From assembly GCA_905221605.1 (NCBI GenBank), contig CAJNDS010002199.1, forward strand, positions 197,001 to 261,000: a stretch of DNA of 64,000 bases, in the 5' to 3' direction. The position numbers were made by a program, and so were the translations under genes. Numbering within the stretch: position 1 is the stretch's first letter; each line of letters starts with the position of its first letter. The notes under the pieces are model-generated. The model had not been told where the DNA came from, did not search any database, and saw nothing but the letters and a program-made list of their open reading frames with translations. This stretch comes from Symbiodinium natans (taxonomy: Eukaryota > Sar > Dinophyceae > Suessiales > Symbiodiniaceae). This document shows positions 50,040 to 61,726 of the stretch, in pieces.

Positions 50040-50241
50040 GGGGGTGTGATGGCCTTTCATGCTCGTGGGACATTGCCCAGCCTTTCCCACGAAGCATTCT
50101 ACTCTTTCGCCCAGAGCAGCACCGCTGAAAACAGGAGAGCGAGTCGGTTGTACCCTAAGCCCCTCCCTTTTGGGACTTAGGATTAGGGTTTGGCTCCTCT
50201 CCCCAACTAGGGTTAGGTCATGCAGTGCTTGTTGGGAGAAC
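50040..50241 (+). repeat. R repeat, first copy of X1
   Basis: 202 bp, identical as read to 52255-52456, and about 90% like 56272-56473 and 56787-56985. It ends CTTGTTGGGAGAAC, the left arm of an inverted pair with 50266-50278 (GTTTTCCCACAAG). Confidence 0.9.
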
Positions 50242-50291
50242 GCTTCGGGTTTTTGGTTCCCGTGTGTTTTCCCACAAGTGAATCATGCACC

Positions 50292-51978
50292 AAGGCTCCC
50301 AGCTGTTCTGTGTAGAGTCGCCCGTAGTCGGTTTTTGGTCTGGTTGTCTTTTGGTTGGGTTTCTTGCGTGTTTCGTTCGCTTTTCGCCTTTGCCTTCCCC
50401 TTTTCGGTTTCCCTAGGTTGGGGCAGGTCCTTGCCATGGCACTGCAAGCTCCCTCTGCTAGTGATCCACTGGAGGTTGCCATTCCGAGCGATCCCTTCGG
50501 CGTCGTGACACGCGCTGAGCTGCAGTTATACGTACTGGCCTTTACTGTTCTGCCTCTGTTTGCCTGGATAATGTGTGGATATTATTTGGTTTACAGGCTA
50601 CGAACTTCGATGCACCTACGTGCAGCTGATCCCGGTCCCAAGTCCGGGAAGCATGGCTCATATTTTTCTTCAACGTTGCGCAAGCAAGCCATGCTGGAGC
50701 CGAGGGTTAGGGGCTCTGCAGACCAGCAACCCCTTGTAGCTCACTCACGAGCTGCCGGCTTCAGTCCACGTCTTGGGGCAAAGCCTAACGGTCTGGCTAC
50801 ATGGTGCGGCTTCCATTTCTGGACTGCCTTCGAATTCTGTCATGACTTTCTTCGAGGTTGAGAACGACACTTCTTTCCACCTTTGCTATGATTTTATTGC
50901 GGACTCTCTGCTGCCGGTGGTCAGGTCACTCACTGTGGCTCCCTCGCTTTCAATGTTTTTGGTGGAGATGGGGCCATGGTATGACCATTTTCGGGAAGCT
51001 GTTGCAGTTCTGCTGAATGCGCAGCCTCTGAATGGTTTTCTGCACGCGCAATGGTCTCTGCAATATAGCAGCTCGACGGGGATGTGTGCTCCTTGCTGGG
51101 TAGGCGGTCACCGCACCTGGGAAGTTGTAGCACGGCCTTTTCGGACGATGTTTGCTTCGCTGGATGGATCTGAATGGCTTATCTGGTGTATGGCTTCTGA
51201 GACACTCGGCTTAACCCGCATGATGATGTTATATGTGGCGACATATGCTTTGGCTTCGCTCCTGCAACCATGGATCTCCATGAGAAGAAACGTGGTCTGG
51301 CCTGTCACTGCTGGGGATGAAGAGGTATGCTACGCGATGTGGCCTGCCCCTGTAGGTACGCACAGTGATGGAGAGCCATTGCCGCACCATGTTGGTTTTG
51401 CTGCGCAGCTCATGCCTTTTGTCTACTTGCATGGTTCTTTTTGTAAATGGATCCGGCCACCCGACTTGACCCGCAAGCTGACGTTTTTGTGGCGACATTT
51501 AGCTTTGGCTTGTTCGCACCTGCTCATGTTGTCTCCTTGCGAGACCGTGCAATGCAGGCCTGCCTAGTGAGGAAGATGTGGTATATTGCGCGATGCGGTC
51601 TGCCCCTGTAGTATGCACTATGGCGGAGAGCCTGGCCTTCAGCGATGTTGGTCATTTCGTGAGGCTTCTTTCGTTTCTGAACACTGCTTTTGGTTGATGC
51701 GCTAGACTTGAGCCTCTTCTGATGAGTGAAGTGAAGTTCTCCCTTGTACAGTCGTTCTTTTTCCGCTGGGTCTGCGGTCACCGCACCCATGCTGTACATG
51801 ACAGTTTTCTCCTGTTTTATAGTTGCCACTAGGCTTTGATGAACCTGCGCTGCTCATGGGGCTTTCGAGCCGGGTGCAGTGGCAGTTTGTTGTCTTGCTC
51901 TCTTGAAGAGCCGTGTACAATCTTGTACATGACGTAGCCCGCAGTGCGAAGTTCACCCCTCGCTGCGTTGGAAAGAAA
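50292..51978 (+). mobile_element. Retrocopy insertion with a 12-bp target duplication
   Basis: GAATCATGCACC is present at 50280-50291 and 51979-51990, and only once in the uninterrupted A segments at 36203, 35610 and 56512. The 1687-bp insert ends in a short A-rich tail (GGAAAGAAA) on the plus strand, consistent with target-primed insertion of a cDNA. No spliced-leader relict is visible at its 5' end. Confidence 0.75.
50436..51567 (+). pseudogene. Unrecognised gene in the retrocopy, probably frameshifted
   Basis: The ATG at 50436 starts a frame with a hydrophobic segment (YVLAFTVLPLFAWIMCGYYL), a likely membrane span, which runs to 50861. A second frame from about 50780 to 51567 continues with protein-like sequence (MTFFEVENDTSFHL, LNAQPLNGFLHAQWSLQY) and more hydrophobic stretches. 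The overlap of the two suggests one membrane protein broken by a frameshift near 50780-50850. I recognise no family. Confidence 0.5.
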
Positions 51979-52254
51979 GAATCATGCACCGCCGTTTGCA
52001 TTTTGCCCAGGCATGCCTTGCACAGCTGGAGCATCTCCGGCTCACAGCTGGCCTTGACCTAGCCCCTAGGTGGGGCCTTCTGCTTTTCTTCGCCCGCCCA
52101 CCACTGCCCTTTCTCATTCAAAGCCTAGCATTCCAAAAGCCTGGATCCGTCCGGATCCCGCCTCCCAAAGTGGAGTAGCCCCTCAGAACTGCCTACTTGC
52201 CTCCCAAAGTGGAGTAGCCCCGGTCCCGCCTCGGGACCTCATCTCACCTCAACA

Positions 52255-52456
52255 GGGGGTGTGATGGCCTTTCATGCTCGTGGGACATTGCCCAGCCTTT
52301 CCCACGAAGCATTCTACTCTTTCGCCCAGAGCAGCACCGCTGAAAACAGGAGAGCGAGTCGGTTGTACCCTAAGCCCCTCCCTTTTGGGACTTAGGATTA
52401 GGGTTTGGCTCCTCTCCCCAACTAGGGTTAGGTCATGCAGTGCTTGTTGGGAGAAC
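52255..52456 (+). repeat. R repeat between X1 and X2
   Basis: 202-bp copy identical to 50040-50241, so it belongs to X1 as its second R. The X2 interior starts directly after it, and the ATG at 52435 of the X2 zinc-finger ORF lies inside it. Confidence 0.9.
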
Positions 52457-52890
52457 AAATCTGGGCCTCGCTGTCCGAACTGGTGGCCCAGTCATGGAGC
52501 CTAGATGATGCCTTACATGAGATCACCTCCATCAGGAACGATCTCTCTAGCCTACTGCAACTACGCCCAAAGATGCAGCCCGAGAAAGGCCAGCCCAAGG
52601 GCCTAGGCAAGAACGCCGACAGCCCCAACAAGCGCAAAACGCCTAACACGCCCCCCCCCCCTCCCAAAGCTGACAGAGGGGCAGAGAGACCACCCAAGAA
52701 GGGGAAGGGGAAAGGGAAGATTACGAACCTCCCATCCAATTGGGTCGCAGTGCACAAGGGACAGCCCATCTGCCGCCGTTATCAAAACGGACAATGCCAA
52801 CTCAAGGAGTGCAAGTTTGCCCACGTGTGCGCAGTTCGAGGGTGTGCCCAAAAACACCCAGCCAACGAGCACGGCAAGCCCAGGACCTGA
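52435..52890 (+). CDS. CCCH zinc-finger protein of X2
   Basis: ATG at 52435 within the R repeat, 151 residues. A helical start is followed by a Pro/Lys-rich basic linker and a clear CCCH finger: CRRYQNGQCQLKECKFAH, spacing C-x7-C-x5-C-x3-H, then CAVRGCAQKHPANEH. This finger class binds single-stranded RNA, so a Gag-like packaging role is likely. It ends in TGA, but the methyltransferase-like ORF is in another frame, unlike element 2. About 240 bp of Pro/Ser/Thr-rich sequence with stops separates them. Confidence 0.7.
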   Translation: MQCLLGEQIWASLSELVAQSWSLDDALHEITSIRNDLSSLLQLRPKMQPEKGQPKGLGKNADSPNKRKTPNTPPPPPKADRGAERPPKKGKGKGKITNLPSNWVAVHKGQPICRRYQNGQCQLKECKFAHVCAVRGCAQKHPANEHGKPRT

Positions 52891-53132
52891 AACGGTCCGG
52901 GCCTCGCACACCCAGTGGCGGGCCCGGACCGTCCCCGACAACTGGGACCACCACTACCCGACACGCAGGATCCGCAGCCCCCGCTCACGTCGGGAACCTC
53001 GGCCTCTCGGACTCCTAGCCCTCAGCCTCCTCGGGACGAGGACCAATCATCAACCAAGCCAACAGCCAACATGCCGTCAGTGCCACTCCGCCTACCACCC
53101 ACGCCCCGCACAGCAGTCACGGAGCCAGGTAG

Positions 53133-54047
53133 CCACAGACGACAGAGGCCAAACCTCGCACAGCCTATTTCCCGAACATTACCTGGAGACGCCCTGCAGA
53201 CCTCACACAGATCGCTGTGAGCGAACCCCACGATGATCCGCCCGCACAGACACGCAAGTTACTGGACCTGTTCGCAGGACGGTCAGCGCCCATTTCAGCG
53301 GCCGCCAGCCTGCAATCCATACCGCGCTGGGAGCCCATCGACATTGCCATAAACGCCCAACACGACATCCTGCAGGATGCCTTCTTCCATCGCCTAATGC
53401 AACTTGCCTGGTCGGGGTCCATCGGCCTCCTTGTGGCCGCACCTCCGTGTCGTGACTACAGCATTCTTAAGCCAGCGCCTGGGGGGCCCCCGCCATGCCG
53501 ATCTCCAGAGCACCTAGACAACCTGCCATCTAACTCGCCCAAGCTCCGCCAGCAAGCCCTTGAGAGCAAGACAATACACCTGAGATGTCACGAGCTCTGC
53601 CGCGCGGTTGCGGCGTCGGGGGGCATCTGGGTTTTAGAGAACCCGCCCACAAGCATGGCCTGGCAAGAGCCTTCCTGCCAACAACTGCTCCAGTCGGCAT
53701 CAGCTCATGTCGTGCACGTCGCTGCCTGTGCACACGGATGCACGTGGTCCAAAGCCTGGGCGTTTGCCTCCAACAGCCCACACATACGGCCCATACAGTC
53801 CTCGTGCAAGCATGCTGCACGGCACGCGTCAATCAGACGCAAAAGGGACCAGGCGGGAAATTTCATTAGCTCGCAAACAGCAGAGTATCCTGCATCTCTG
53901 GCGCAAGCCCTTTTGGGCTGCTTTAACTTCCTCTGGCCCCAACCAGGGGGGCCCGCAGAGGCCATGCCTGATTCACCGACTCCTCCGACGCGACGGAGCT
54001 GGCCTACGCAGTTCCGCGGACTGCGCCACGCCCAGCAGCAAAACTAG
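53133..54047 (+). CDS. C5-methyltransferase-like ORF of X2 (PPC intact)
   Basis: Open from just after a TAG at 53130; the first alternative start is GTG at 53217, and no ATG precedes the domain, so expression probably needs frameshifting or splicing. Motifs: KLLDLFAGRSAP (motif I), NAQHDIL, VAAPPCRDYS (motif IV with the catalytic Cys), VLENPPTSMAW (ENP at the motif VI position), then HVAACAHGCTWSKAW and EYPASLAQALL. Of the four such domains in the window this one is closest to a working cytosine-C5 methyltransferase catalytic core, although the glycine-rich motif I is altered and the conventional target-recognition region is short. Confidence 0.65.
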   Translation, partial: PQTTEAKPRTAYFPNITWRRPADLTQIAVSEPHDDPPAQTRKLLDLFAGRSAPISAAASLQSIPRWEPIDIAINAQHDILQDAFFHRLMQLAWSGSIGLLVAAPPCRDYSILKPAPGGPPPCRSPEHLDNLPSNSPKLRQQALESKTIHLRCHELCRAVAASGGIWVLENPPTSMAWQEPSCQQLLQSASAHVVHVAACAHGCTWSKAWAFASNSPHIRPIQSSCKHAARHASIRRKRDQAGNFISSQTAEYPASLAQALLGCFNFLWPQPGGPAEAMPDSPTPPTRRSWPTQFRGLRHAQQQN

Positions 54048-56190
54048 CCCATTGAGACCCCTATCGGCGGCGCTCCAGAAGTGGTGCTTGGATGGGGACA
54101 GATACAAACGCATCACTGCACACCTCGCACAGGGGAAGCCTGAACACCCCATCTCGGAGACAGAGCAACAGGCCCTCATGGAGGAAGTGGCCTTGGCCCT
54201 GCACATGCACCCCTCCGTGGCATGCCAGACAGAAGAGGGACAGCCGTTTCGCCTATCGCTGCTGGCTCATCTAGCACAGCTCACAGCCGACATAGACAGC
54301 CACCTTCCCTCCATCCTTCAGGAAGGAGTGCCCACCGGCATCTTCGAGCCCATTCCCAGCAGCCATCAGTGGCCCTCCGTTGATGGGGGTCACCCACTGG
54401 ACACTTGCCTAAAGGAGTGTGACTCCAATTGGAAGAACGCCGAAGCCCAACCCGGCCTACTCCAACAGCTCATTGATGAGGAGATAGCCCAGGGATGGGT
54501 AGCGGAAATCCACGGAGGCGAAGCCGCCGCACGCCTACGCTGGCCCAAAGGCATAGCCATCGGCAAGCTCAACGTGGTTCAGGCCGACGGCAAGGATCCC
54601 AGAATGGTCCTAGACAGCTCAGCTTGCAATGTGAACCCACTTTGCTCCTTGCCTGAACGCGTCTGCTTGCCCACATCTGCAGACGTCAGGGCCTCCTTCA
54701 AGCCCAAAGACCCCAAATACGCCTCCCAAGGGGCCGCCCTAGACTTCAAAGCCGCCCATAAGCGTGTCAAGGTCAAGCCCTCGGATCAAGGCCTATTGCT
54801 TTTCAGGCACGCCGGACGCCTCTTCGCCTACGTTGTATGCCATTTTGGCGCACGCTTTTCAGCCTACTGGTGGCAGAGGGTTGGAGCCCTGCTCCTGCGA
54901 CTGCTACATCATGTCCTAGCCCATGAGCCTCACAAAGCCTGGCTCTACGTTGACGACCTGCTGCTATGCCTCCTCAGGCACAAGGCCCCGGAGCAGCTAG
55001 CCCTCACAGTGGCCTTCCTCACGGTCATTGGTGCACCAATAAGCTGGAAGAAAGCCGCCTTCGGCGACCAACTTGTTTGGTGCGGTTGGAAGTTCTGCTT
55101 CGCCACAGAATCCGTATGCCTAGCCCAGCCGAAACTGGATAAATTACGCGCCCAGTTCCTGAGCCTCCTGGAGCACAAGCGCGTCCCTCGCAAGGAGCTC
55201 GAATCCTGCCTCGGCCTACTGATGTGGGCCACCAGCGTAAGTTCTCACTTGCGCTGTTTCGCCGCGCCGCTATATGCAGACTTGCACAGCCCGCCGGGGA
55301 CCCAATACCCCATCCCGCCTCGCAGCTGGTCACAGTTCCTGTGGTGCCTAGACTCCCAGTGCCGAGTCACAAAAGATGCCTCGTTCCTGCAGCTGCCCAT
55401 CAAAGCCAGGGTAATCGAGGTCAAAGGCAAGCCGGTGTCATCGAAAACGGACATCTGGCCCATCCCAGCTGCAGATAAGACCGTATGGGTGCGCGTCGCG
55501 GACCCAAACGCACAGGAAATCACTTTGCGCAACGACAGCAAAGCCGCCCTGCACTGGCTCGCCCAATGCTTTACCCACGAATTCCGCATGCCCCTAGCCC
55601 AGCCGCCACTACTGCCATGCCTCTCGGCCGCGGACGCCATGGCAGATGGCTCTCAAGTTGGGATCGGGGGCTGGCTATGCACATCCAGCCAAACCTTCTG
55701 GTTCGCACAGCAGTGGTCCATAACAGAGCTTCGCGCCCACTGGCCTTTCCTTACGAAGGACGCCCAGCAATACATTGCCTGCTTCGAAACAATTGCCCAG
55801 TGGGTCCTATTGCAGATGGCCTACGCAGCCACCGGCTGCTCCAACCTTCGCTTCTGCTTGCCCACTCTCAGTGACAACAGCCCCACGCTAGCTTCAGTCA
55901 ATAAGCTGTTTACCACAGCCTTTCCCCTCTGCCTCTTCCTACAGAAGGTAGCCTCCTGGGCCCACGCCAAGGGCCTAAGCTTAGAGGTCGGGCACATACC
56001 GGGCATAAAAAACACGGACGCGGACGATCTCAGCCGAAACCGCCTACAGAAGTTCGCCGGCGCGACCAAAGCAAAGAGATTCCACGTCCATCTGCAAGAC
56101 CTAGCACGTTCGGAGCACGAGGTCAGCCTATGGCCCACAGACGCCAACTGGAGCACTGGCCTGGTGCAGGTCTCAGCACATGCAGCCTAG
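54048..56190 (+). CDS. RT-RNase H of X2
   Basis: The open frame begins formally at 53707, but its first ~110 codons overlap the methyltransferase-like ORF and look like a shadow; coding quality rises after about 54050. RT: PRMVLDSSACN, motif A ALDFKAAHKRV (about 54740), motif B CHFGARFSAYW, motif C LYVDDLLL (about 54946-54968). RNase H: VGIGGWLC, an ITELRAHW acidic segment, and NTDADDLSRNRL near the end. Catalytic residues look complete. A +1 shift near 54030 would fuse it to the methyltransferase-like domain, as in element 2. Confidence 0.8.
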
Positions 56191-56271
56191 TGCCCGGGTA
56201 CCAGCCAGACCGCCCGCGGTGGGGGTAGAGAGGCCCAATGCATTCACCGGTCTGCCCTGGGCCCCTGAAGT

Positions 56272-56473
56272 GGGGGTGTGATGGCCTTGCATGCTCGTGG
56301 GATCTTGCCCAGCCTTTCCCACGATGCATTTCACTCTCTCGCCCAGAGCAGCACCGCTGAAAACAGGAGAGCGAGTCGTTGGTACCCTAATCCCCTTCCG
56401 GTTGGGATATAGGATTAGGGTCGGACTCCTCTCCCCAACTAGGGTTAGGTCATGCAGTGCTTGTTGGGAGAAC
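56272..56473 (+). repeat. R repeat, first copy of X2
   Basis: 202 bp, nearly identical to 56787-56985 and about 90% like the two X1 copies, showing that the R pair within a unit is homogenised by replication. Confidence 0.9.
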
Positions 56474-56786
56474 GCTTCGGGTTTTTGTTTCCCGTGTGTT
56501 TTCCCACAAGTGAATCATGCACCGCTGTTCGCATTAAGCCTAAACAAGCCTTTCGCAGCTGGAGCACCTCCGGCTCACAGCTGGCCTTGACCTAACCCCT
56601 AGGTGGGGCCTTCTGCTTTTCGCCCACCCACCACTGCCCTTACGCACTCAAAGCATATCAGCCAAAAGCCTGGATCCATCCGGATCCCGCCTCCCAAAGT
56701 GGAGTAGCCCTTCAGAAATGCCCACTTGCCTCCCAAAGTGGAGTAGCCCCGGTCCCGCCTCGGGACCTCTTCATCGCACCTCAACA
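56474..56786 (+). repeat. A segment of X2
   Basis: 313 bp, uninterrupted. It shows the state of the X1 A segment before the retrocopy insertion. Confidence 0.88.
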
Positions 56787-56985
56787 GGGGGTGTGATGGC
56801 CTTGCATGCTCGTGGGATCTTGCCCAGCCTTTCCCACGATGCATTTCACTCTCTCGCCCAGAGCAGCGCCGCTGAAAACAGGAGAGCGAGTCGTTGGTAC
56901 CCTAATCCCCTCCCGGTTGGGATATAGGATTAGGGTCGGACTCCTCTCCCCAACTAGGGTTAGGTCATGCAGTGCTTGTGAGAAC
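56787..56985 (+). repeat. R repeat, right end of X2
   Basis: Ends GTGCTTGTGAGAAC (three bases shorter than the other copies), followed by AAAAGGAG. Confidence 0.88.
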
Positions 56986-57620
56986 AAAAGGAGTCCCCCC
57001 CCCCTCGTTCTTTGTCGTCCTGCGGTGCCTGGAGAAGGACAGAGGAGTCGAGAATTATCTTTCGAGCCGTCCTCCCGTAGAAGCAAGGAAAAAAAATTGT
57101 TCTAAAATCCATGCCCCCTTGCTTCTTGTCGTCCTACTCGAACTTTTCTGTTTTTTGTATTTCGTTCTTCGAAAAATCAGAGGAGAAGAGAGAGGGATTT
57201 TAGTTTAAATTCCACCCCCCTCGAATCTTGTTTTGTTGTTGTCTTTCATTGTTCGAGAATCAGAGGAGTGGAGACTTTTTGGAAGTAAAGAGCGGGGGGG
57301 TTGGGGGGGGCGCAGCCCCCCCCATTTACTTGTTGTAGGGAAGGGAACGTATTCTAAATTCCACCCCCGAATCTTTTTTGTTTTTTGTATTTCATTATTC
57401 GAAAAATCCGAGGAGAAGAGAGAAGGGAAGTTATTCTAAATTCTACGCCCCTCGAATTTTTTTGTTTTTTGTATTTCGTTATTCGAAAAATCAAGGGAGA
57501 AGAGAGAAGGGATTTTAGTTTAAATTCCACCCCCCTGAAATCTTGTTTTGTTTTTGTTTTTCATTGTTCGAAAATCAGAGGAGTGGAGACTTTTTACGAC
57601 GCAATCACGTACAGTAGCAT
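56986..57620. repeat. Diverged ~100-bp tandem repeat
   Basis: Units contain TTCTAAATTCCACCCCC, CTTGTTTTGTTTTT and CGAAAAATCAGAGGAGAAGAG. A related piece is at 35400-35530. The short frames through it are not supported as genes. Confidence 0.7.
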
Positions 57621-57917
57621 GTTTTTGGCTTGAATATGTTTTTTTGTTGTGGCACGGGCTCGGCCAAGAACCCCATGTCTTGTAGCGGGAGGCTAGGGGA
57701 AGCGGCTTCGGCCTGCGAGTACCCGACGCCTCCCATCTCGAGTGCGTGTGGCAAGGGGCTAAGCCGAAAACCCCATGTTTTCTAGTGGAGGCTAGGGAGG
57801 CTGCACGGGGGGGCTTCAAGGGGGGATCAGAGGAAGCTGCAAAGGGAGGTTTCAAGGGGGGCTTGAAAGGGGGGTTTGAGACGCGGGCATAAACGGCGCG
57901 AAGAAGGCCCAGGTACT

Positions 57918-58395
57918 AGGCCTCTTAAACTGCTCCCGGAAACCCGTACAGGGAGCAGTTTAAGAGGCCTCATAACTGGGCCTGCTTCGCAGAGGTTTCA
58001 GGAAGCAGTTTAAGAGGCCTAATAACTGGGCCTTCTTCGCGAGGTTCCAGGGAGCAGTTTAAGAGGCCTAATAACTGGGCCTGCTTCGCATTTCAGGGAG
58101 CAGTTTAAGAGGCCTAATAACTGGGCCTTCTTCGCGAGGTTCCAGGGAGCAGTTTAAGAGGCCGAATAACTGGGCTTGCTTCGCAGGGGTTTCAGGGAGC
58201 AGTTTAAGAGGCCTAATAACTGGGCCTTCTTCGCGACGTTTCGGCAGCAGTTTGAGAGGCCCACTAACTGGGCCTTCTTCGCGAGGTTCCAGGGAGCAGT
58301 TCAAGCGGCCTAATAACTGGGCTTGCTTCGCACGGGTTGCAGGGAGCAGTTTACGAGGCCGAGCACCTGGGCCTTCTTCGCGACGTTTAGGCTCG
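57918..58395. repeat. 46-50 bp minisatellite with a perfect hairpin at its start
   Basis: Units GGAGCAGTTTAAGAGGCCTAATAACTGGGCC...TTCGCG recur about nine times. 57918-57937 and 57951-57970 are perfect 20-bp inverted copies around a 13-base loop, so the first unit is reversed relative to the rest. Confidence 0.85.
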
Positions 58396-58429
58396 CGTCT
58401 CAAACCTCCCCTTCAGGCCCTCCTTGAAG

Positions 58430-58735
58430 CCTCCCTGTGAAGCTTCCCTTGAAGCCCCCCCTTCAAGCCCCCCTTGAAGCCCCCCTTGAAGCCCCCCTTC
58501 AAGCCCCCCTTGAAGCCCCCCTTGAAGCCCCCCTTGAAGCCCCCCTTGAAGCCCCCCTTCAAGCCCCCCTTCAAGCCCCCCCCTTCAAGCCCCCCTTCAA
58601 GCCCCCCTTCAAGCCTTCGACCCTTCGCCTCCCCCCCCTCCCCCCTTCACCCCCCCCTTCAAGCCCCCTTCAAGGGTCCGACCCTTCAGCCCCCCTTCAA
58701 GGGGCCCCCCTTCAAGCCCCCCTTCGTACGAAGGG
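58430..58735. repeat. CCCCCTTCAAGCC / CCCCCTTGAAGCC minisatellite
   Basis: Short 12-13 bp units in two variants, becoming irregular after 58620. Pro/Lys/Ala-rich frames through it are artefacts. Confidence 0.9.
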
Positions 58736-58749
58736 GGCGGGCCCGATCC

Positions 58750-59690
58750 AGAACACCCTGCCATCGCGAACTCTTCTTATTTCAGGCGCGGAAGACCTTG
58801 CTCCAGTTTGAACCACAGTTGGGTTTTGCAACAGATGTACAACAGCAACATGACACGCATAAAGCAGTCTTCGCCGCGCCGCTGCCAGCATTGCCGTCGC
58901 CACCAATGCCAGCACCCATTTATCCCGGAAGGTGTGCCAGAGACGCTGCCGCCGCGCTTGCCAAGAAAGTGGCATCTTCACGGGGTCGCCGCGGTCGCCA
59001 AGCACGAGAAGCTGGTCTGTCGCACCGACCGGAAAGATGGACCCTTTGTGTCAGAAATTGTCTGCTTGCACTTTTCTCGCGACCCCAACGCACAGTGAGG
59101 TGTTGGAAACCATGTTTTCTGCGATGAATTTGGACATGTGTGTCAAAAGTCTTAAAACGCGAAGATCGCGCAAACCAATTTTTTGAGCTTGAAATTAAAG
59201 CCCAAAACGCGAAACCCGACACTCTTGTTGGACATTCTGAAGCAAGTGAGAACAGTGTTTCGAAAGAGTACAAGGCCAGTTTGGTCTTGAAGAATCTGTA
59301 AAGTCATGCATCCTTTTCCACAAGATGGACGGAAAAAAGGCAGCAGAGACAATCCTTAGGGTGAGAAAAAAGGGCGACAAGAATGCAGAAAGGCGTCTTT
59401 GTTTTACCTGGGGAAAGGAAAGAATCAGACCAACCAAGCCATTGCCAAGAACAAGAACAAGGGCAAGGTTTGTTACAATTGCCAAGAGGCCATTTGCGCG
59501 CAATTGTCCGAAGTTGAGTGAAGGGTCAGTCACAAGGGTTCTGGCAAGGTCAAACGCCACGGTTTTTCAACTGTTCAATTCAGCTTGTTCAAAGACTCCG
59601 ATGATATCTTGGAGACGTCGTTCGACTTTAGACTGAGCGAGAGGGTTTCCACCGCTTGCCTGATAGAACAGCATGTGCACGGACCCCTCG
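58750..59690. other. Stretch with no convincing gene
   Basis: A 96-codon plus-strand frame (58808-59098) has a CQHCRRHQCQH cluster and basic composition but no recognisable domain, and the opposite strand is equally open. Nothing else is supported. Confidence 0.4.
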
Positions 59691-59696
59691 TCATTG

Positions 59697-60664
<968 letters not shown>

Positions 60665-60753
60665 AAGCACCACGGCTCGAACTTGTTTGCAGCGTGTGCG
60701 GGGTAGCTGCAGTTCCTCCATCCGGAGAAGATATCTGGGCTGACCCAGCTATG

Positions 60754-61428
60754 CACATCATGCGGCCATGGTTTCTTTGCTACCTTTTGATGCTTGGAAT
60801 GTGTGGTGCGATGGAGAACGATGATCCATCACCGCCGCCGCCACGGAAACAACGGCGAGAACTCTGGCCCTCTTCGCCCATCCGATATCAAGGACGCAAT
60901 CTACCCACTAATCTTGAAGTTGATCTTGTGGAGACAGTTGGCCCTTACCTCCAGCCGGATGTTAGGGTGAGAGTGCACATCTCCCCTGAGGCAGTAAGGG
61001 TGAGAGAAGTATCGGTTTTCGTGATCCCCACTCGACCTGCTTGGATGCAAGCCACAGAAGGTGAGCATACCGCATCGTCCTCCTCGGGTGCCAATCCTGG
61101 CCCCGCGCATGGGCGCGCAGGAGTGCCGCAAGTGGAGGCCCCCATGGCCCCAACTGCTGCAACACCCTCTCACTTGCACCAAGCTGAATCTGCCCCCGTC
61201 ATACGCCAGGACACTGGCATGGGTCTATGTGTGAATATGCAAGGTGGACTCGGCAGAGGATACCACTCAGCGCAGCCACGCCCCACGCCAAGGGCATGGC
61301 TTGAAGGTCATACAGCAGGCCCAGTCAGCGCACCAGGCCGCGACCCTCAGCTTGAAGTGACCACTACCCGCACTGCAGCCTACCCTTCGAGCACTAACTT
61401 CCCGGGTGGACATACAGGCCGGGCTTGA
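60754..61428 (+). CDS. Hypothetical protein, Pro/Ser/Ala-rich
   Basis: The first ATG is about 60751-60764 (MHIMRPW, then MRPWFLCYLLMLGMCG), giving a short hydrophobic segment that could be a signal or anchor. A basic Pro-rich region (PPPPRKQRREL) and a globular-looking part (LEVDLVETVGPYLQPDVRVRVHISPEAVRVREV) follow, then a Pro/Ala/Gly-rich tail. Composition is protein-like in its first ~110 codons. No family recognised. It lies 90 bp after the (AGT)n array. Confidence 0.4.
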   Translation, partial: HIMRPWFLCYLLMLGMCGAMENDDPSPPPPRKQRRELWPSSPIRYQGRNLPTNLEVDLVETVGPYLQPDVRVRVHISPEAVRVREVSVFVIPTRPAWMQATEGEHTASSSSGANPGPAHGRAGVPQVEAPMAPTAATPSHLHQAESAPVIRQDTGMGLCVNMQGGLGRGYHSAQPRPTPRAWLEGHTAGPVSAPGRDPQLEVTTTRTAAYPSSTNFPGGHTGRA

Positions 61429-61726
61429 ATGCACACAACAGGTCTCCTAAGGTAAGTCCCCTCCCCATAAATCAACTACAGCAGCACCTCTGGTCCCCAG
61501 GCCACCCTCGACAGCTGCCCCGCCGGAGCAGCTGGATTCGTTGGACTGAGCCGACCAAGGGTCGAAGCTGTGGCTCCCCTACAGGCAACAGTGCGCTCTT
61601 CCTGCGTAGGTCTCAAACCAAGCACCTTCTGATTTGCTTTGTTGAACAAGGCCTTTGCAATGCTTGGAATGCTCAACTTGCCTTGAGCTACAGCGCTCGA
61701 TCTTGCTTGACCCTTGACTTGCTTGC

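Larger units (their letters stand above)
50242..52254 (+). repeat. A segment of X1, interrupted by a retrocopy
   Basis: The A segment is 50242-50291 plus 51991-52254 (314 bp), split by 50292-51990. It is closely similar to 56474-56786. It includes two CCTCCCAAAGTGGAGTAGCCC strings near its end. Confidence 0.85.
52457..56985 (+). mobile_element. X2: retrotransposon with CCCH, methyltransferase-like and RT-RNase H genes
   Basis: The interior (52457-56271) encodes a CCCH zinc-finger protein, a methyltransferase-like ORF with an intact PPC motif, and RT-RNase H. It is followed by R (56272-56473), A (56474-56786) and R (56787-56985), the same B1-A2-B2 style as elements 1 and 2. No recombinase ORF is seen. 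No A1 of its own precedes the interior; it abuts the last R of X1, giving a head-to-tail array of two units. Confidence 0.75.

Noticed and set aside
50040-50241. TTAGGG/CCCTAA-like strings in the R repeat as telomere sequence
   Set aside because: Only isolated, imperfect copies (TAGGATTAGGGTTTGG, CTAGGGTTAGG) within a dispersed 202-bp repeat; no tandem telomere array.
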